Source: Anabaena sp. UHCC 0187 (GTDB lineage Bacteria > Cyanobacteriota > Cyanobacteriia > Cyanobacteriales > Nostocaceae). Taken from it: a stretch of 64,000 nt of DNA. Positions 1 through 10,200 of the stretch are shown piece by piece. The DNA is taken from contig NZ_VILB01000002.1 in assembly GCF_009712035.1 (NCBI RefSeq), forward strand, positions 211,926-275,925, given 5' to 3'. Position 1 is the first letter of the stretch; every line of letters begins with the position of its first letter. Position numbers and translations under genes: made by a program. Below the pieces are notes generated by a model. The model was not told the origin of the DNA. It made no database searches and saw only the letters and a program-made list of their open reading frames with translations.

Positions 1-42
1 ATGTGCAGTCATCATATTTAAACTGTACTAGTTTCAATTGCC

Positions 43-504
43 GTGAGCTTGTCAGACGAACCAATTACGCCCACTCAGACAACCGAACAGGATGAGAAGT
101 CTGGTTTTGCAGAAATAAAACCAGCAGACCCCTCTATACAGGAGTTTTATCAACTCTATCAAGAGTTGGTATTGATCACACTTGTTTTAACAGGGATAAT
201 CTTTATCTCTGTCTGGATTGCTTATTCACTAAACATTGCTCTAAATTATTTATTAGGGGCGTGTGCAGGTGTGCTTTACTTGAGGATGTTGGCAAAAGAT
301 GTTGAGCGGTTAGGAAGAGAAAAACAATCACTGAGCAAAACTCGGTTAGCCTTGTTAGTAGTGCTGATTTTGCTGGCATCACGGTTGAATCAACTGCATA
401 TACTGCCCATATTCTTGGGATTTCTCACCTACAAAGCCACACTCATCATCTACGTAGTTAGGTTAGCATTAATTTCTGACTCATCCACGCTCCGGCAACC
501 TTAA
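43..504 (+). CDS. atp1: ATP synthase accessory protein I (Atp1)
   Basis: Small hydrophobic protein of 153 residues that opens the ATP synthase operon. Members of this family (UncI/AtpI) are thought to help assemble the c-ring of the F0 sector in the thylakoid/plasma membrane. Four membrane segments are visible, at about 42-62, 66-85, 101-113 and 121-141, after a charged hydrophilic N-terminus rich in Glu, Asp and Thr. The start is a GTG; the window begins only 42 bases upstream, so the operon promoter cannot be judged. The subunit a gene follows after about 50 bases on the same strand. The assignment rests mainly on position and topology, because the family is poorly conserved in sequence. 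Confidence 0.85.
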   Translation: MSLSDEPITPTQTTEQDEKSGFAEIKPADPSIQEFYQLYQELVLITLVLTGIIFISVWIAYSLNIALNYLLGACAGVLYLRMLAKDVERLGREKQSLSKTRLALLVVLILLASRLNQLHILPIFLGFLTYKATLIIYVVRLALISDSSTLRQP

Positions 505-556
505 AACGCTCCTCTTCTCCAGGTAAAATGGGAGAAACGATTGAATTGGAAAGAAA

Positions 557-1312
557 ATGCTGAATTTTCTGAATGTCTACTCCCTTCCGCTTGCTGAATT
601 GGAAGTGGGCAAACATCTGTACTGGCAAATAGGCAACTTGAAGCTTCATGGTCAGGTGTTTCTCACTTCTTGGTTTGTTATTGGCGTACTAGTTCTAGCT
701 TCCGTCTTGGCAAGCAGTAACGTCAAACGGATTCCTAGTGGCTTACAAAACTTGATGGAGTACGCCCTAGAATTCATCAGAGATTTGGCCAAAAACCAGA
801 TTGGCGAGAAAGAATATCGCCCCTGGGTGCCATTCGTAGGCACTTTGTTTTTGTTCATTTTTGTGTCAAATTGGTCAGGGGCGCTAGTTCCTTTTAAGTT
901 AATTCATCTGCCAGAAGGCGAACTGACAGCACCCACAAGCGACATTAACACAACTGTTGCCTTAGCGTTGTTGACATCATTAGCGTATTTTTACGCTGGA
1001 TTCAGCAAAAAGGGTTTAGGTTATTTCGGTAACTATGTGCAACCAGTTTCCTTCATGTTGCCATTCAAGATTATTGAAGATTTCACCAAACCCCTGTCCC
1101 TAAGCTTCCGTTTATTCGGTAACATCTTAGCTGATGAACTAGTCGTGGGCGTGCTGGTACTGTTAGTACCCTTGTTCGTGCCTCTGCCAGTAATGGCTTT
1201 GGGACTGTTTACCAGCGCCATTCAAGCACTAATTTTTGCCACCTTAGCGGCTGCCTATATCGGCGAAGCGATGGAAGATCATCATGGCGAAGAGCATGAG
1301 GGGCATCACTAA
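557..1312 (+). CDS. atpB: ATP synthase F0 subunit a
   Basis: Membrane subunit a of F0 (also called atpI in cyanobacteria), 251 residues. It forms the two proton half-channels facing the c-ring. The family signature SFRLFGN lies at about 183-189, with Arg185 as the essential arginine that interacts with the c-subunit carboxylate. Several further transmembrane helices are visible, including one near 35-52 and a hydrophobic C-terminal pair. The protein ends in a His/Glu-rich tail ([12 protein letters not shown]), common in cyanobacterial subunit a. It is second in the operon; a spacer of about 210 bases filled with short tandem repeats separates it from subunit c. Confidence 0.97.
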   Translation: MLNFLNVYSLPLAELEVGKHLYWQIGNLKLHGQVFLTSWFVIGVLVLASVLASSNVKRIPSGLQNLMEYALEFIRDLAKNQIGEKEYRPWVPFVGTLFLFIFVSNWSGALVPFKLIHLPEGELTAPTSDINTTVALALLTSLAYFYAGFSKKGLGYFGNYVQPVSFMLPFKIIEDFTKPLSLSFRLFGNILADELVVGVLVLLVPLFVPLPVMALGLFTSAIQALIFATLAAAYIGEAMEDHHGEEHEGHH

Positions 1313-1355
1313 ACCCCCTCAGATGATAAAAGTTAGCCATTAGAGGAAACAGAAA

Positions 1356-1477
1356 ATAGGTGATAGGTGACAGGTGACAGGTGACAGGAAATAGATGAGA
1401 GAAATTAATCATCTAAAGACTGACAACCAACAACTGACCACTGACCACTGACAACTGACCACTAACAACTGACAAAT
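1356..1477. repeat. Short tandem repeats between subunits a and c
   Basis: The first half is built from GTGACAG/GTGATAG units (about 1360-1388). The second half is built from CTGACAA/CTGACCA/CTAACAA units (about 1420-1477). This is the degenerate heptamer-type (STRR-like) intergenic repeat of heterocystous cyanobacteria. No gene is visible in it. Confidence 0.85.
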
Positions 1478-1513
1478 ACAAGTTCAACACCCAACCGTAT
1501 CTCTAAAAATTAA

Positions 1514-1771
<258 letters not shown>

Positions 1772-1899
1772 TCGGAACTAAGTGCTGAGTTCTGAGTCTG
1801 GACGTGAGCAATCACGTCTGAATAAGGTTGTGAAATTTAACTCATAACTCACGACTCGGAACTCAGAACTAAAATTAATGTAGATAGGAATAAGCAATC

Positions 1900-2391
1900 A
1901 TGACACACTGGATCACCTTATTGGCCGTGGAAGAAGTTGCCAAGGAAGGGGGACTGTTTGATCTAGATGCGACTCTGCCCTTAATGGCAATTCAGTTTCT
2001 AGTATTAGCCCTGATATTGAACGCAACTCTTTATAAGCCACTGGGTAATGCTATTGATGGCCGGAATGAATATATCCGTACCCAAAAATTAACAGCCCAA
2101 GAACGCCTATCAAAAGCTGAGAAATTAGCCGAGCAATATGAGCAAGAGCTTGCAGGTGCAAGACGACAAGCTCAAACAATTGTTGCTGAAGCTCAGGCTG
2201 AAGCCCAAAAAATCGCTGGTCAGAAAATTGCCGCAGCGCAACAAGAAGCCCAGGCACAACGAGAAAAAGCGGCTGGTGAAATTGAAGCCCAAAAACAACA
2301 AGCTTTAGCTTCATTGGAAACACAAGTAGATGCCCTTAGTCGCCAAATCCTAGAGAAGCTCTTAGGTGCTGATTTAGTAAGTCAACGCTAA
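1900..2391 (+). CDS. atpF2: ATP synthase F0 subunit b' (second b-type stalk subunit)
   Basis: Subunit b' (also atpG), 163 residues. In phototrophs the peripheral stalk is a b/b' heterodimer rather than a b homodimer, so this gene is a phototroph marker. One N-terminal membrane helix is visible at about 29-48. It is followed by a long Ala/Glu/Gln-rich coiled coil covering most of the rest of the protein, with no enzymatic motif. Together with the next gene it connects the membrane sector to the alpha/beta head through delta. The upstream spacer (1772-1899) contains inverted copies of an ACTCAGAACT-like repeat. Confidence 0.95.
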   Translation: MTHWITLLAVEEVAKEGGLFDLDATLPLMAIQFLVLALILNATLYKPLGNAIDGRNEYIRTQKLTAQERLSKAEKLAEQYEQELAGARRQAQTIVAEAQAEAQKIAGQKIAAAQQEAQAQREKAAGEIEAQKQQALASLETQVDALSRQILEKLLGADLVSQR

Positions 2392-2417
2392 CTTGTGAAA
2401 ATAGTCATTGTTGTTAA

Positions 2418-2516
2418 CAGGTGATAGGTGACAGGTAATAGGTGAAAGATGACACAAAGATAGTCAACTGACAACTAGCAACTGACAACTAACAACTGAC
2501 AACTAACAATTGACAA
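2418..2516. repeat. Short tandem repeats between subunits b' and b
   Basis: GTGATAG/GTGACAG units are followed by alternating CTGACAA and CTAACAA heptamers, ending about 40 bases before the atpF start. This is the same family as the repeats elsewhere in this operon. It is non-coding. Confidence 0.85.
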
Positions 2517-2558
2517 AAAATTTAGAAATTTGGCAGCGCAGTTAGTGGATAAAGAATC

Positions 2559-3122
2559 ATGGGGACTTTTTTACTGTTGACGGCGAATTTGTTCGCTGTC
2601 GGAGGTGAATTGGCAGCAGCCACGGGAGAAGGTGGGTTTAGTCTAAATACAAATATTTTAGATACCAACCTGATTAACCTGGCTATTATTATTACTGTGC
2701 TGATTGTATTTGGACGCAAGGTTGTAGGTAGTACCTTAAAATCTCGCCGCGAAAATATTGAATCAGCAATTAAGAGTGCAGAGCAGAAAGTAGCGGAAAC
2801 CGCAGCGAAACTCAAAGAGGCGCAGCAAAAGCTAGAACAAGCTCAAGCAGAAGCTCAAAGAATCAAACAAACAGCCGAATCCAATGCTCAAAGTGCTAAA
2901 GATGCAATCTTGGCACAATCTGTTGTCGATATTCAACGGATGCAAGAAGCAGGGGCGGCTGATTTGAATTCAGATCTAGAAAGAGCGATCGCCCAACTCC
3001 GACAAAAAGTAGTAGTTCAAGCACTACAAAAAGTTGAAGGAGAACTCAACGGCGGCATTAGCGACGATGCTCAACAAGTTTTAATTGATCGCAGCATCGC
3101 ACAACTGGGAGGCGAAATATGA
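2559..3122 (+). CDS. atpF: ATP synthase F0 subunit b
   Basis: Peripheral-stalk subunit b, 187 residues. A short N-terminal segment (1-29) precedes the membrane helix at about 44-62 ([15 protein letters not shown]). A long amphipathic coiled coil, rich in Lys, Glu, Ala and Gln, runs to the C-terminus. It pairs with b'. Its stop codon overlaps the start of the delta gene (ATGA), a tight translational coupling that keeps stalk subunits in step. A GGGAGG motif at 3107-3112 inside the 3' end of this gene serves as the ribosome-binding site of the next gene. Confidence 0.96.
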   Translation: MGTFLLLTANLFAVGGELAAATGEGGFSLNTNILDTNLINLAIIITVLIVFGRKVVGSTLKSRRENIESAIKSAEQKVAETAAKLKEAQQKLEQAQAEAQRIKQTAESNAQSAKDAILAQSVVDIQRMQEAGAADLNSDLERAIAQLRQKVVVQALQKVEGELNGGISDDAQQVLIDRSIAQLGGEI

Positions 3123-3673
3123 AAAGCACCGCAGCAGCCGCTGAAGTATCCCAGCCTTATGCACAGGCACTTTTATCCATTGCTCAGTCCCAAAACTTAA
3201 CAGAAGAAGTCGGGGCAGACGCAAGGATTTTTCTAGGTTTATTAACAGGTAGCCAAGAATTGAATAACTTTTTGGCCAATCCCTTTATTAAGCCAGAGAA
3301 CAAAAAAAATCTCCTCAAACAATTACTGGGAGAAAGTGTAAACACCTACCTACGTAACTTTTTACTGCTGTTAGTTGACAGAAGACGCATTGCTTTCTTA
3401 GAACCGATTTTAGAGCAGTATTTAGCACTATTACGCCAGCTAAATCAAACTGTATTAGCTGAAATTACTTCTGCGGTTCCCCTCACAGAAACCCAACAGC
3501 AAGCAATTACAGAAAAGGTAATTACTCTTACCAAAGCTCGTCAAGTGGAACTAGCCACGAAAATAGACAGCGATTTAATTGGTGGTGTAATTATCAAAGT
3601 TGGTTCTCAAGTAATTGACGCTAGTTTACGTGGTCAACTACGTCGTCTCTCTTTGCGTTTAAGCAGTAACTAG
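3119..3673 (+). CDS. atpH: ATP synthase F1 subunit delta
   Basis: Delta subunit (also atpD), 184 residues, the OSCP-type protein that ties the peripheral stalk to the top of the alpha3beta3 head. The N-terminal helical domain (about 10-110) contains [13 protein letters not shown], typical of the family. The C-terminal part contains the conserved [24 protein letters not shown] segment near 164-183. It is translationally coupled to atpF by a 4-base overlap. The length is normal for the family. Confidence 0.96.
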   Translation: MKSTAAAAEVSQPYAQALLSIAQSQNLTEEVGADARIFLGLLTGSQELNNFLANPFIKPENKKNLLKQLLGESVNTYLRNFLLLLVDRRRIAFLEPILEQYLALLRQLNQTVLAEITSAVPLTETQQQAITEKVITLTKARQVELATKIDSDLIGGVIIKVGSQVIDASLRGQLRRLSLRLSSN

Positions 3674-3707
3674 AAAGTTCTGAATAAATGTCAGTAGTCA
3701 ATAAAAA

Positions 3708-3759
3708 CAAATGACAACTGACAAATGACAACTGACAACTAACAACTGACAACTGACAA
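3708..3759. repeat. TGACAAC heptamer array running up to the atpA start codon
   Basis: The array consists of seven to eight direct copies of an ATGACAA/CTGACAA/CTAACAA heptamer. The last copy abuts the ATG of atpA with no spacer, so no Shine-Dalgarno sequence is visible for that gene. Confidence 0.9.
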
Positions 3760-5280
3760 ATGAGTATTTCCATTAGACCTGACGAAATTAGCAGCATCAT
3801 CCAACAACAAATCGAGCAATACGACCAAGAGGTTAAAGTTGCTAACGTTGGTACGGTGCTACAAGTAGGTGACGGTATTGCCCGGATTTATGGCTTAGAA
3901 AAAGCTATGGCTGGGGAACTCCTAGAATTTGAAGATGGCACAATTGGTATCGCCCAAAACTTAGAAGAAGATAACGTCGGTGCGGTACTGATGGGTCAAG
4001 GTCGGGAGATTCAAGAAGGTAGCTCCGTAACTGCTACTGGTAAAATCGCCCAAGTAGCTGTAGGTGAAGCCCTAGTTGGTCGAGTTGTGGATGCTTTGGG
4101 TCGCCCCATTGATGGTAAAGGTGATCTCAAGACCACTGAAACTCGCTTAATTGAATCCCCAGCCCCTGGAATCATTGCCCGTCGGTCTGTACACGAACCG
4201 ATGCAAACAGGAATCACCGCGATTGACTCCATGATTCCCGTCGGCCGTGGTCAACGGGAATTAATCATTGGTGACCGTCAAACCGGTAAAACAGCGATCG
4301 CTATTGACACCATCATCAATCAAAAAGGTGAAGATGTAGTTTGCGTTTACGTAGCTATCGGTCAAAAAGCTTCCACCGTTGCTAACGTAGTTCAAACCTT
4401 ACAAGAAAAAGGCGCGATGGATTACACAGTAGTTGTTGCTGCTAACGCCAGTGACCCAGCTACCCTCCAATTCCTCGCACCTTACACAGGCGCTAGTATT
4501 GCTGAGTATTTCATGTACAAAGGCAAAGCGACCTTAATCATCTATGATGACCTTTCCAAGCAAGCACAGGCTTACCGCCAAATGTCCTTGCTACTCCGTC
4601 GTCCACCCGGTCGGGAAGCGTATCCTGGAGATGTATTCTACATTCACTCTCGCTTGTTGGAACGTGCTGCTAAACTCAGCGATGAATTAGGTAAAGGTAG
4701 CATGACTGCTCTACCTATCATTGAAACCCAAGCTGGTGACGTATCCGCATACATTCCTACCAACGTAATTTCCATTACTGACGGTCAGATTTTCTTGTCT
4801 TCTGACTTGTTTAACTCTGGTATCCGTCCTGCGGTAAACCCCGGTATCTCCGTATCCCGTGTAGGTTCTGCGGCACAAACCAAGGCAATGAAGAAAGTTG
4901 CTGGTAAAATCAAACTAGAATTGGCTCAGTTTGACGACTTACAAGCTTTCGCACAATTCGCTTCTGATTTAGACAAAGCCACCCAAGATCAGTTAGCGCG
5001 TGGTGTGCGTTTACGGGAACTCTTAAAACAGCCCCAAAACGATCCTCTCTCCGTAGCTGAACAAGTAGCGGTTCTTTACGCTGGTATTAACGGTTATTTA
5101 GATGACATTGCAGTTAATAAAGTAACTAGCTTTGCTCTAGGTCTACGTGACTACTTGAAGAATGTTAACACTGCATACTTCCAAGGCGTACAAGGTAGCA
5201 AAGCCCTCGGTGAAGCAGAAGAAACTGCTTTGAAAGCAGCCCTCACTGAGTTCAAAAAGACCTTCCAAGCAGCAGCGTAA
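3760..5280 (+). CDS. atpA: ATP synthase F1 subunit alpha
   Basis: Alpha subunit, 506 residues, which forms the regulatory nucleotide-binding positions of the F1 hexamer. The Walker A motif GDRQTGKT is at 171-178, with the Walker B region in [11 protein letters not shown]. The family signature [17 protein letters not shown] lies near 360-376 and includes the conserved Arg of the alpha family. The ATG at 3760 gives the normal N-terminus ([14 protein letters not shown]). The start codon directly follows a heptamer repeat array rather than a recognisable ribosome-binding site. The gene lies between delta and gamma, as usual in cyanobacteria, where beta and epsilon map elsewhere. Confidence 0.98.
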   Translation: MSISIRPDEISSIIQQQIEQYDQEVKVANVGTVLQVGDGIARIYGLEKAMAGELLEFEDGTIGIAQNLEEDNVGAVLMGQGREIQEGSSVTATGKIAQVAVGEALVGRVVDALGRPIDGKGDLKTTETRLIESPAPGIIARRSVHEPMQTGITAIDSMIPVGRGQRELIIGDRQTGKTAIAIDTIINQKGEDVVCVYVAIGQKASTVANVVQTLQEKGAMDYTVVVAANASDPATLQFLAPYTGASIAEYFMYKGKATLIIYDDLSKQAQAYRQMSLLLRRPPGREAYPGDVFYIHSRLLERAAKLSDELGKGSMTALPIIETQAGDVSAYIPTNVISITDGQIFLSSDLFNSGIRPAVNPGISVSRVGSAAQTKAMKKVAGKIKLELAQFDDLQAFAQFASDLDKATQDQLARGVRLRELLKQPQNDPLSVAEQVAVLYAGINGYLDDIAVNKVTSFALGLRDYLKNVNTAYFQGVQGSKALGEAEETALKAALTEFKKTFQAAA

Positions 5281-5283
5281 TTA

Positions 5284-5357
5284 GTCATTTGTCAGTGGTC
5301 AGTGGTCAGTAGCAATAATAGACAACTGACAACTGACAACTGACAACTAACAACCAA
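5284..5357. repeat. Opposed heptamer repeats between alpha and gamma
   Basis: The left part has TCAGTGG units and the right part has CTGACAA units, which are close to reverse complements. The spacer can therefore fold into a long imperfect hairpin between the two genes. It belongs to the same repeat family as the other spacers of the operon. Confidence 0.8.
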
Positions 5358-5365
5358 TAAAAATT

Positions 5366-6313
5366 ATGGCTAATCTCAAATCAATACGCGATCGCATTCA
5401 GTCGGTCAAAAACACCAAAAAAATCACAGAAGCGATGCGGCTTGTAGCAGCGGCGAGAGTTCGTCGCGCTCAAGAACAAGTAATTGCTACTCGTCCCTTT
5501 GCTGACCGTTTGGCACAAGTATTATTTGGCTTGCAAACCAGACTGCGGTTTGAAGATGTGGACTTACCCCTACTGAAAAAACGCGAAGTTAAAACAGTAG
5601 GATTATTGGTAATTTCCGGCGACCGCGGTTTGTGTGGTGGTTACAATAGTAACGTCATCCGCCGGGCAGAAAATCGCGCCAAGGAACTTCAAGCTGAAGG
5701 TGTAGACTATAAATTTGTGTTGGTCGGCCGCAAAGCTACCCAATACTTCCAACGCCGGAATCAGCCTATTGATGCTACCTACAGTGGTTTAGAACAAATT
5801 CCTACCGCCGCAGAAGCTACAAATATTGCTGATGAACTACTTTCTCTATTCCTTTCGGAAAAAGTAGACCGGATTGAGCTAGTTTATACAAAATTTGTCT
5901 CCTTGGTTAGTTCTCGCCCCGTAATCCAAACTCTTCTACCTTTGGATACCCAAGGTTTAGAAGCAGCGGATGATGAAGTTTTCCGCTTAACTACCCGTGG
6001 TGGTCAATTCCAAGTAGAACGGGAAAAAGTTGTCAGTCAAGTCCGTGCTTTACCCCGCGATATGATTTTTGAACAAGATCCAGTGCAAATTCTGGATTCT
6101 TTGTTGCCATTATATCTGAGCAATCAGCTATTAAGAGCATTACAAGAGTCAGCAGCTAGTGAACTAGCAGCACGGATGACAGCGATGAGTAACGCCAGTG
6201 ATAACGCCGGTGAGTTGATTAAAAGTCTATCTTTGTCTTACAACAAAGCTCGTCAAGCCGCAATTACCCAGGAACTTCTGGAAGTTGTCGGTGGTGCAGA
6301 AGCACTAACTTAA
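5366..6313 (+). CDS. atpG: ATP synthase F1 subunit gamma
   Basis: Gamma subunit (atpC in cyanobacterial naming), 315 residues, the central rotating shaft. The N-terminal helix begins [18 protein letters not shown], and the C-terminal helix contains the family signature region near [14 protein letters not shown]. At 315 residues it is longer than the approximately 287-residue non-photosynthetic homologues. The extra segment around 200-235 is the phototroph insertion. The two regulatory cysteines of the chloroplast protein are not seen in that insertion, as is normal for cyanobacteria. This is the last gene of the operon. A hairpin formed by GGTGATTGG repeats follows at about 6319-6362. Confidence 0.97.
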   Translation: MANLKSIRDRIQSVKNTKKITEAMRLVAAARVRRAQEQVIATRPFADRLAQVLFGLQTRLRFEDVDLPLLKKREVKTVGLLVISGDRGLCGGYNSNVIRRAENRAKELQAEGVDYKFVLVGRKATQYFQRRNQPIDATYSGLEQIPTAAEATNIADELLSLFLSEKVDRIELVYTKFVSLVSSRPVIQTLLPLDTQGLEAADDEVFRLTTRGGQFQVEREKVVSQVRALPRDMIFEQDPVQILDSLLPLYLSNQLLRALQESAASELAARMTAMSNASDNAGELIKSLSLSYNKARQAAITQELLEVVGGAEALT

Positions 6314-6315
6314 TT

Positions 6316-6366
6316 TGGTGATTGGTGATTGGTAATTGGTGAAATCAACCATCACCAATCATCAGT
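6316..6366. repeat. GGTGATTGG repeats forming a hairpin after the ATP synthase operon
   Basis: Tandem GGTGATT/GGTAATT units are followed by the near-inverse CCATCACCAATCA, giving a stem of about 12 pairs. It could act as a weak transcript end or mRNA 3' stabiliser, but there is no T-run. A GCGATAGCG-type palindrome remnant follows at about 6386-6418. Confidence 0.6.
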
Positions 6367-6501
6367 TATTAATAATTATTAATAAGGCGATAGCGAAGCA
6401 CTCCGTAGGAATCGCTCTCTAATTTTAATGCTTATTTATCATTTTTAATTACGCTGTACGCTCTAGCTTTAGTCCAAAAATAAAATAGCTATACCTTTTA
6501 T

Positions 6502-6531
6502 TTGTCAACTTACAAAATTCTGTACTATAAT
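6502..6531 (+). promoter_or_regulatory. Promoter of ssrA (sigma70-type)
   Basis: A -35 box TTGTCA (6502-6507) and a perfect -10 box TATAAT (6526-6531) are separated by 18 bases. Transcription would start near 6538, about ten bases before the mature tmRNA 5' end. Confidence 0.8.
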
Positions 6532-6548
6532 ATAAGTGTGAAGTACAT

Positions 6549-6937
6549 GGGGCTTTAACGGTTTCGACAGGTTGGCGAAAGCTACTCTGTGATTCAGGTC
6601 GAGAGCGAGTCATCTCTCGGAAATCAAAGACTCAAAAAAAAAGTAAATGCGAACAATATCGTAAAATTTGCTCGTCGGGAAGCTCTAGTAGCTGCCTAAG
6701 AAACCTCTTTCAGGTTCGAGCGTCTTTAATTTGACTCCGTTAAGGATTAAAGACCTAACCCCCAACGGATGCTCCAACAAGCGTTCTCTGGTTGGCTTGA
6801 AGGCTAAGATTAAATCAGAGCATCCTACGTTCGGGATAATGAACGATTCCCGCCTTGAGGGTCAGAAAGGCTAAACCTGTGAACGAGTGGAGGGTTAATA
6901 CCCAATTTGGACATGGGTTCGACTCCCATAAGCTCCA
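6549..6937 (+). ncRNA. ssrA: Transfer-messenger RNA (tmRNA)
   Basis: One-piece tmRNA that rescues stalled ribosomes. The 5' end GGGGCTTTAACGG and the 3' end AAGCTCCA form the tRNA-Ala-like acceptor stem (GGGGCTT with AAGCTCC). The T-arm GGTTCGACTCC lies near the 3' end. The reading frame for the degradation tag starts at 6649 and ends with TAA at 6697-6699. It encodes ANNIVKFARREALVAA, which has the cyanobacterial tag pattern. The CCA tail is not encoded after the discriminator A at 6937. Upstream is a strong promoter and downstream an intrinsic terminator, so it is transcribed alone. Confidence 0.98.
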
Positions 6938-6966
6938 TTTTCAATTTTCAATTTTCAATAATTTTT

Positions 6967-7005
6967 AAGCCCGCTGAACAATTTTTTGTAACAGCGGGCT
7001 TTTTG
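6967..7005 (+). terminator. Intrinsic terminator of ssrA
   Basis: A ten-pair stem (AAGCCCGCTG, 6967-6976; CAGCGGGCTT, 6992-7001) is followed by a T-run. It lies 30 bases after the tmRNA 3' end. Confidence 0.85.
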
Positions 7006-7084
7006 CTATGTAGGGTTTGCTGAATAAGCCTACAAACCTTAGCCACTTTTTGCAGCACTTCCTTTGTGTTATAAGGTAAAAGAA

Positions 7085-7125
7085 CCCCACCCCCAACCCC
7101 CTCCCGCAAGCGAGGAGGGGGCTAA
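7085..7125. repeat. C-rich/G-rich palindromic repeat
   Basis: CCCCCTCC and GGAGGGGG flank a CGCAAGCG loop region, giving a strong hairpin in the ssrA-smc spacer. This type of GC-rich palindrome recurs in Nostoc-group intergenic DNA. It might also help end the minus-strand smc transcript. Confidence 0.55.
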
Positions 7126-7220
7126 GATGTACCTCATAAGAGCGGGGAATGTCAATGTATATCAATCGCTTAAGAACTATTTATCTGTTGCGATCACTCT
7201 TGTTAACTACTCTTAGTAAT

Positions 7221-10200
7221 TCAATGGTCAGATGATTGTAACTTAATACCCAAAACTTGAGTATAAGCGCCTCTAGCTTGAGTTACACCAATTGTCCGCT
7301 GTGCTGATTCTATCATCGGACGGCGCAAACTCACAACTATAAACTGTGCCTGTTCTGCCTGTTGTTTAATCATTCTCGCTAATCGTTCCACGTTTGACCC
7401 ATCTAAAAACATATCCACTTCATCAAAGGCGTAAAATGGAGACGGACGATAACGTTGCAGGGAGAATATAAAACTTAATGCAGTTAAGGATTTCTCTCCC
7501 CCTGACATAGAAGCAAGCCGTTGGACAGGTTTTCCTTTGGGGTGTGCGACTAGGTTTAAGCCACTGTTAAAAGGATCTTCAGGATTATCTAGTTGTAAAT
7601 AACCGTCACCATCAGAAAGGATAGCAAAAATAGATTGGAAATTTTCATTTACTGCGTCGAAAGCTTCTTTAAATGCCTTTTGACGGAGGGTGGTGAAGTT
7701 TTCAATTCTTAATAATAATTCTGTCCGTTCCCCTTCCAACGTCTCTAATTTTTCGGTAAGTTCTTGCAGACGACCTTGGACTTTATCGAATTCTTCCAAA
7801 GCTAACATATTTACAGGTTCCATTGCCTGTAAACGTTTACCTAAACTCCGCAATTCTTTTTGTAAGTCTTCTAAATCAACTTTATTGGGAACTTCTGGTA
7901 AAGGACTGGGTAATTCTGCACCTAAATCTCGCAATTGGTTTTGCAGTGCTGTTAAATCTTCCCGGCGTTTTTGTTGGGTTTCTTGCAGTTTCTCTATTTC
8001 CCATTGTAATTGTTGTTGACGCAATAAGAGCGATCGCAATTCCGTTTCCGCTGCATCCCGATTTTTCTTTTCTTCCCCTAAATTCTCTTCCAATTTCCGC
8101 AAATTACCTTGATTTGCAGTAATCAAATTACTCAATTCGACAACTTGACTATTAACTGTTGCTGCTTGCTGTTTACCAGTTGCCTCTTCTTGTTGATATT
8201 GAATAACTCGCGTTTGAGATTCTTCTATTTTTTCTTGTAATCGCTGTTGTTGATTTTCTAAGTTTTTTAATTGTTGTTGAACATCTCTTAACGCAGTTTC
8301 CCGTTGTTGTAATTCCTGTTCTTGGGTTTTAATGATAGCTTGGATTTGTTGCCATTCGCTAGGAGTTTGGGAAGATTCCAACTCAGCTAAAGTATGTCGT
8401 AATTGTTGTAATTGAGTTTCTTGTGCTGGTAATTCCCGGTTTAAAATTTCTAACCGTGATTGTGCAGATGTAAATTTTTGGGTATTTTGGGAAAGTTGAG
8501 AACGAGTATTTTCTAACTGCGTTGTTAAACCTTTAATATCTTTCTTTAACTGTTCTAAATATAGTTGTTGTTCCCTGCGGACTTGACGTGCTTCCGTTAA
8601 TTCTAAAGTTAATGTTTTAGTGCGAGTTGCTAAAGTAGAAATTGCTTCTCCACAACGGTCTAAAATCCGGTCAATATCTATTAAACGAGTTTTCAAATTA
8701 GCGACTTCCTGAGATTCTCCCGCTTCACCTTTTTCAAACCGCAAAGATGAACGTTGACTACTACTACCTCCAGTCATTGCCCCGCTAGTTTCTAATAATT
8801 CTCCTTGTAAAGTGACTATGCGATATAGTCCCATATTTTTCCGAGCTTGGGCAAGAGTCGCAAATACTACCGTTGCACCAAAAACATAGGCAAATACATC
8901 ATGATAACGGCGATCGCATTCTACCAAATCTACCGCATAACTCACAAATCCATCAGCTAAACGCAGAGTTGCATCTTGGGTAAACTTAGGGACTTTAATT
9001 TTATTTAAAGGTAAAAAAGTTGCCCTTCCTGCCCGTTTTTGTTTCAAGAGTTCAATTCCCGCCGATGCCACACTATCATCGTCAACAACAATATGCCCTA
9101 AACGTCCACCAGCAGCCATTTCCAACGCCAATTGATGTTTAGGTTCAACCTTACCCAACTGCACCACCAAACCGCACAAACCGGGCATTTCTGACTGTAA
9201 AATTACTTTACTAGCCTGTGTTCCTTGTATCTCCTGTTGTGCCTGTGTTTGTGCTTCTAATTTATCTAACTGACGTTGTTTGTCCCGTTGTTCTTGTAAA
9301 AGCCGCTTTTGGGTATCTTGTTGAATTTGTAACTCTTGTTCTGTCGCAGCGAGATTTTCCGCTAAATTCTGAATTGGTTGGGTAGAAGCATTAAATTCCG
9401 TTTCCAGTCCCACACATTCAACTTGCTTTGCAGCTAATTCCGGTTCTAAAGTTGCAATTAACTGAGACTGTTCAGAAATCAGTATTTGTAATTGAGTATT
9501 CCGTTCCTGGAGTTGCGCTTGTTCAGTGCGTTGTGGTTCAAGGGTATGCAATAAAGATTCAATTTGCCGATTTAAAGCTGTTTGTTGTTGTACCCAAGCT
9601 TCCGAAGCGGTGGCAATTTCCGCAGCAGCTTGACGAGAAGATTCTAAATTTTGTTGGGCGGTATCCCGTTCTTTTTGTAGAGACGTTACATTTAACGTTT
9701 CTACATTTTGGCGTTGTTTAGCTTCCTCTAAGGAAAGTTGATATTGTTGAATTTCCTGATAAGTTTGAGTTAAACGCCTTGTAGATTCTTGAATAGATGC
9801 TTCTAACTCCCGTTGTTGTCGCTGGAGTTGTTTCCGTTCCGCTTCTTGGGTAGCGAGATTCGACTGAACAGAAAGAAGTTCCTCCTCACCCAAAGCCTTA
9901 ACCCGGAGATTGAGTTGATCTAATTCAGTAGTTTTCTGATTTATTTGAGAATTAGTTGTTAGTAATTCGCTAGTAAAATTACTGAAACTGCGATCGCCAT
10001 CTTGAACTTGTGCAACCAGCTTTTCCTGTTGTGCTTGGAGAGAACGCCAAGATAACACCGCCTCCCAAGATTGCTTTTGGCTAAATTCAATTTTCAATAA
10101 TTGATACTTCTCAGCCTTAGCCTTGTCTTGAGACAGGCGATCGCATTGTATACTTAACTCAGTCTGAATAATCCGACAACTATCCTCCTTATCCTTCACC

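Noticed and set aside
6965..7165. Frame of 66 codons next to the tmRNA
   Set aside because: It runs through the terminator and the C-rich palindrome; it is non-coding.
7690..9721. Several plus-strand frames opposite smc
   Set aside because: They are shadows of the coiled-coil coding sequence, with low complexity and no ribosome-binding sites.
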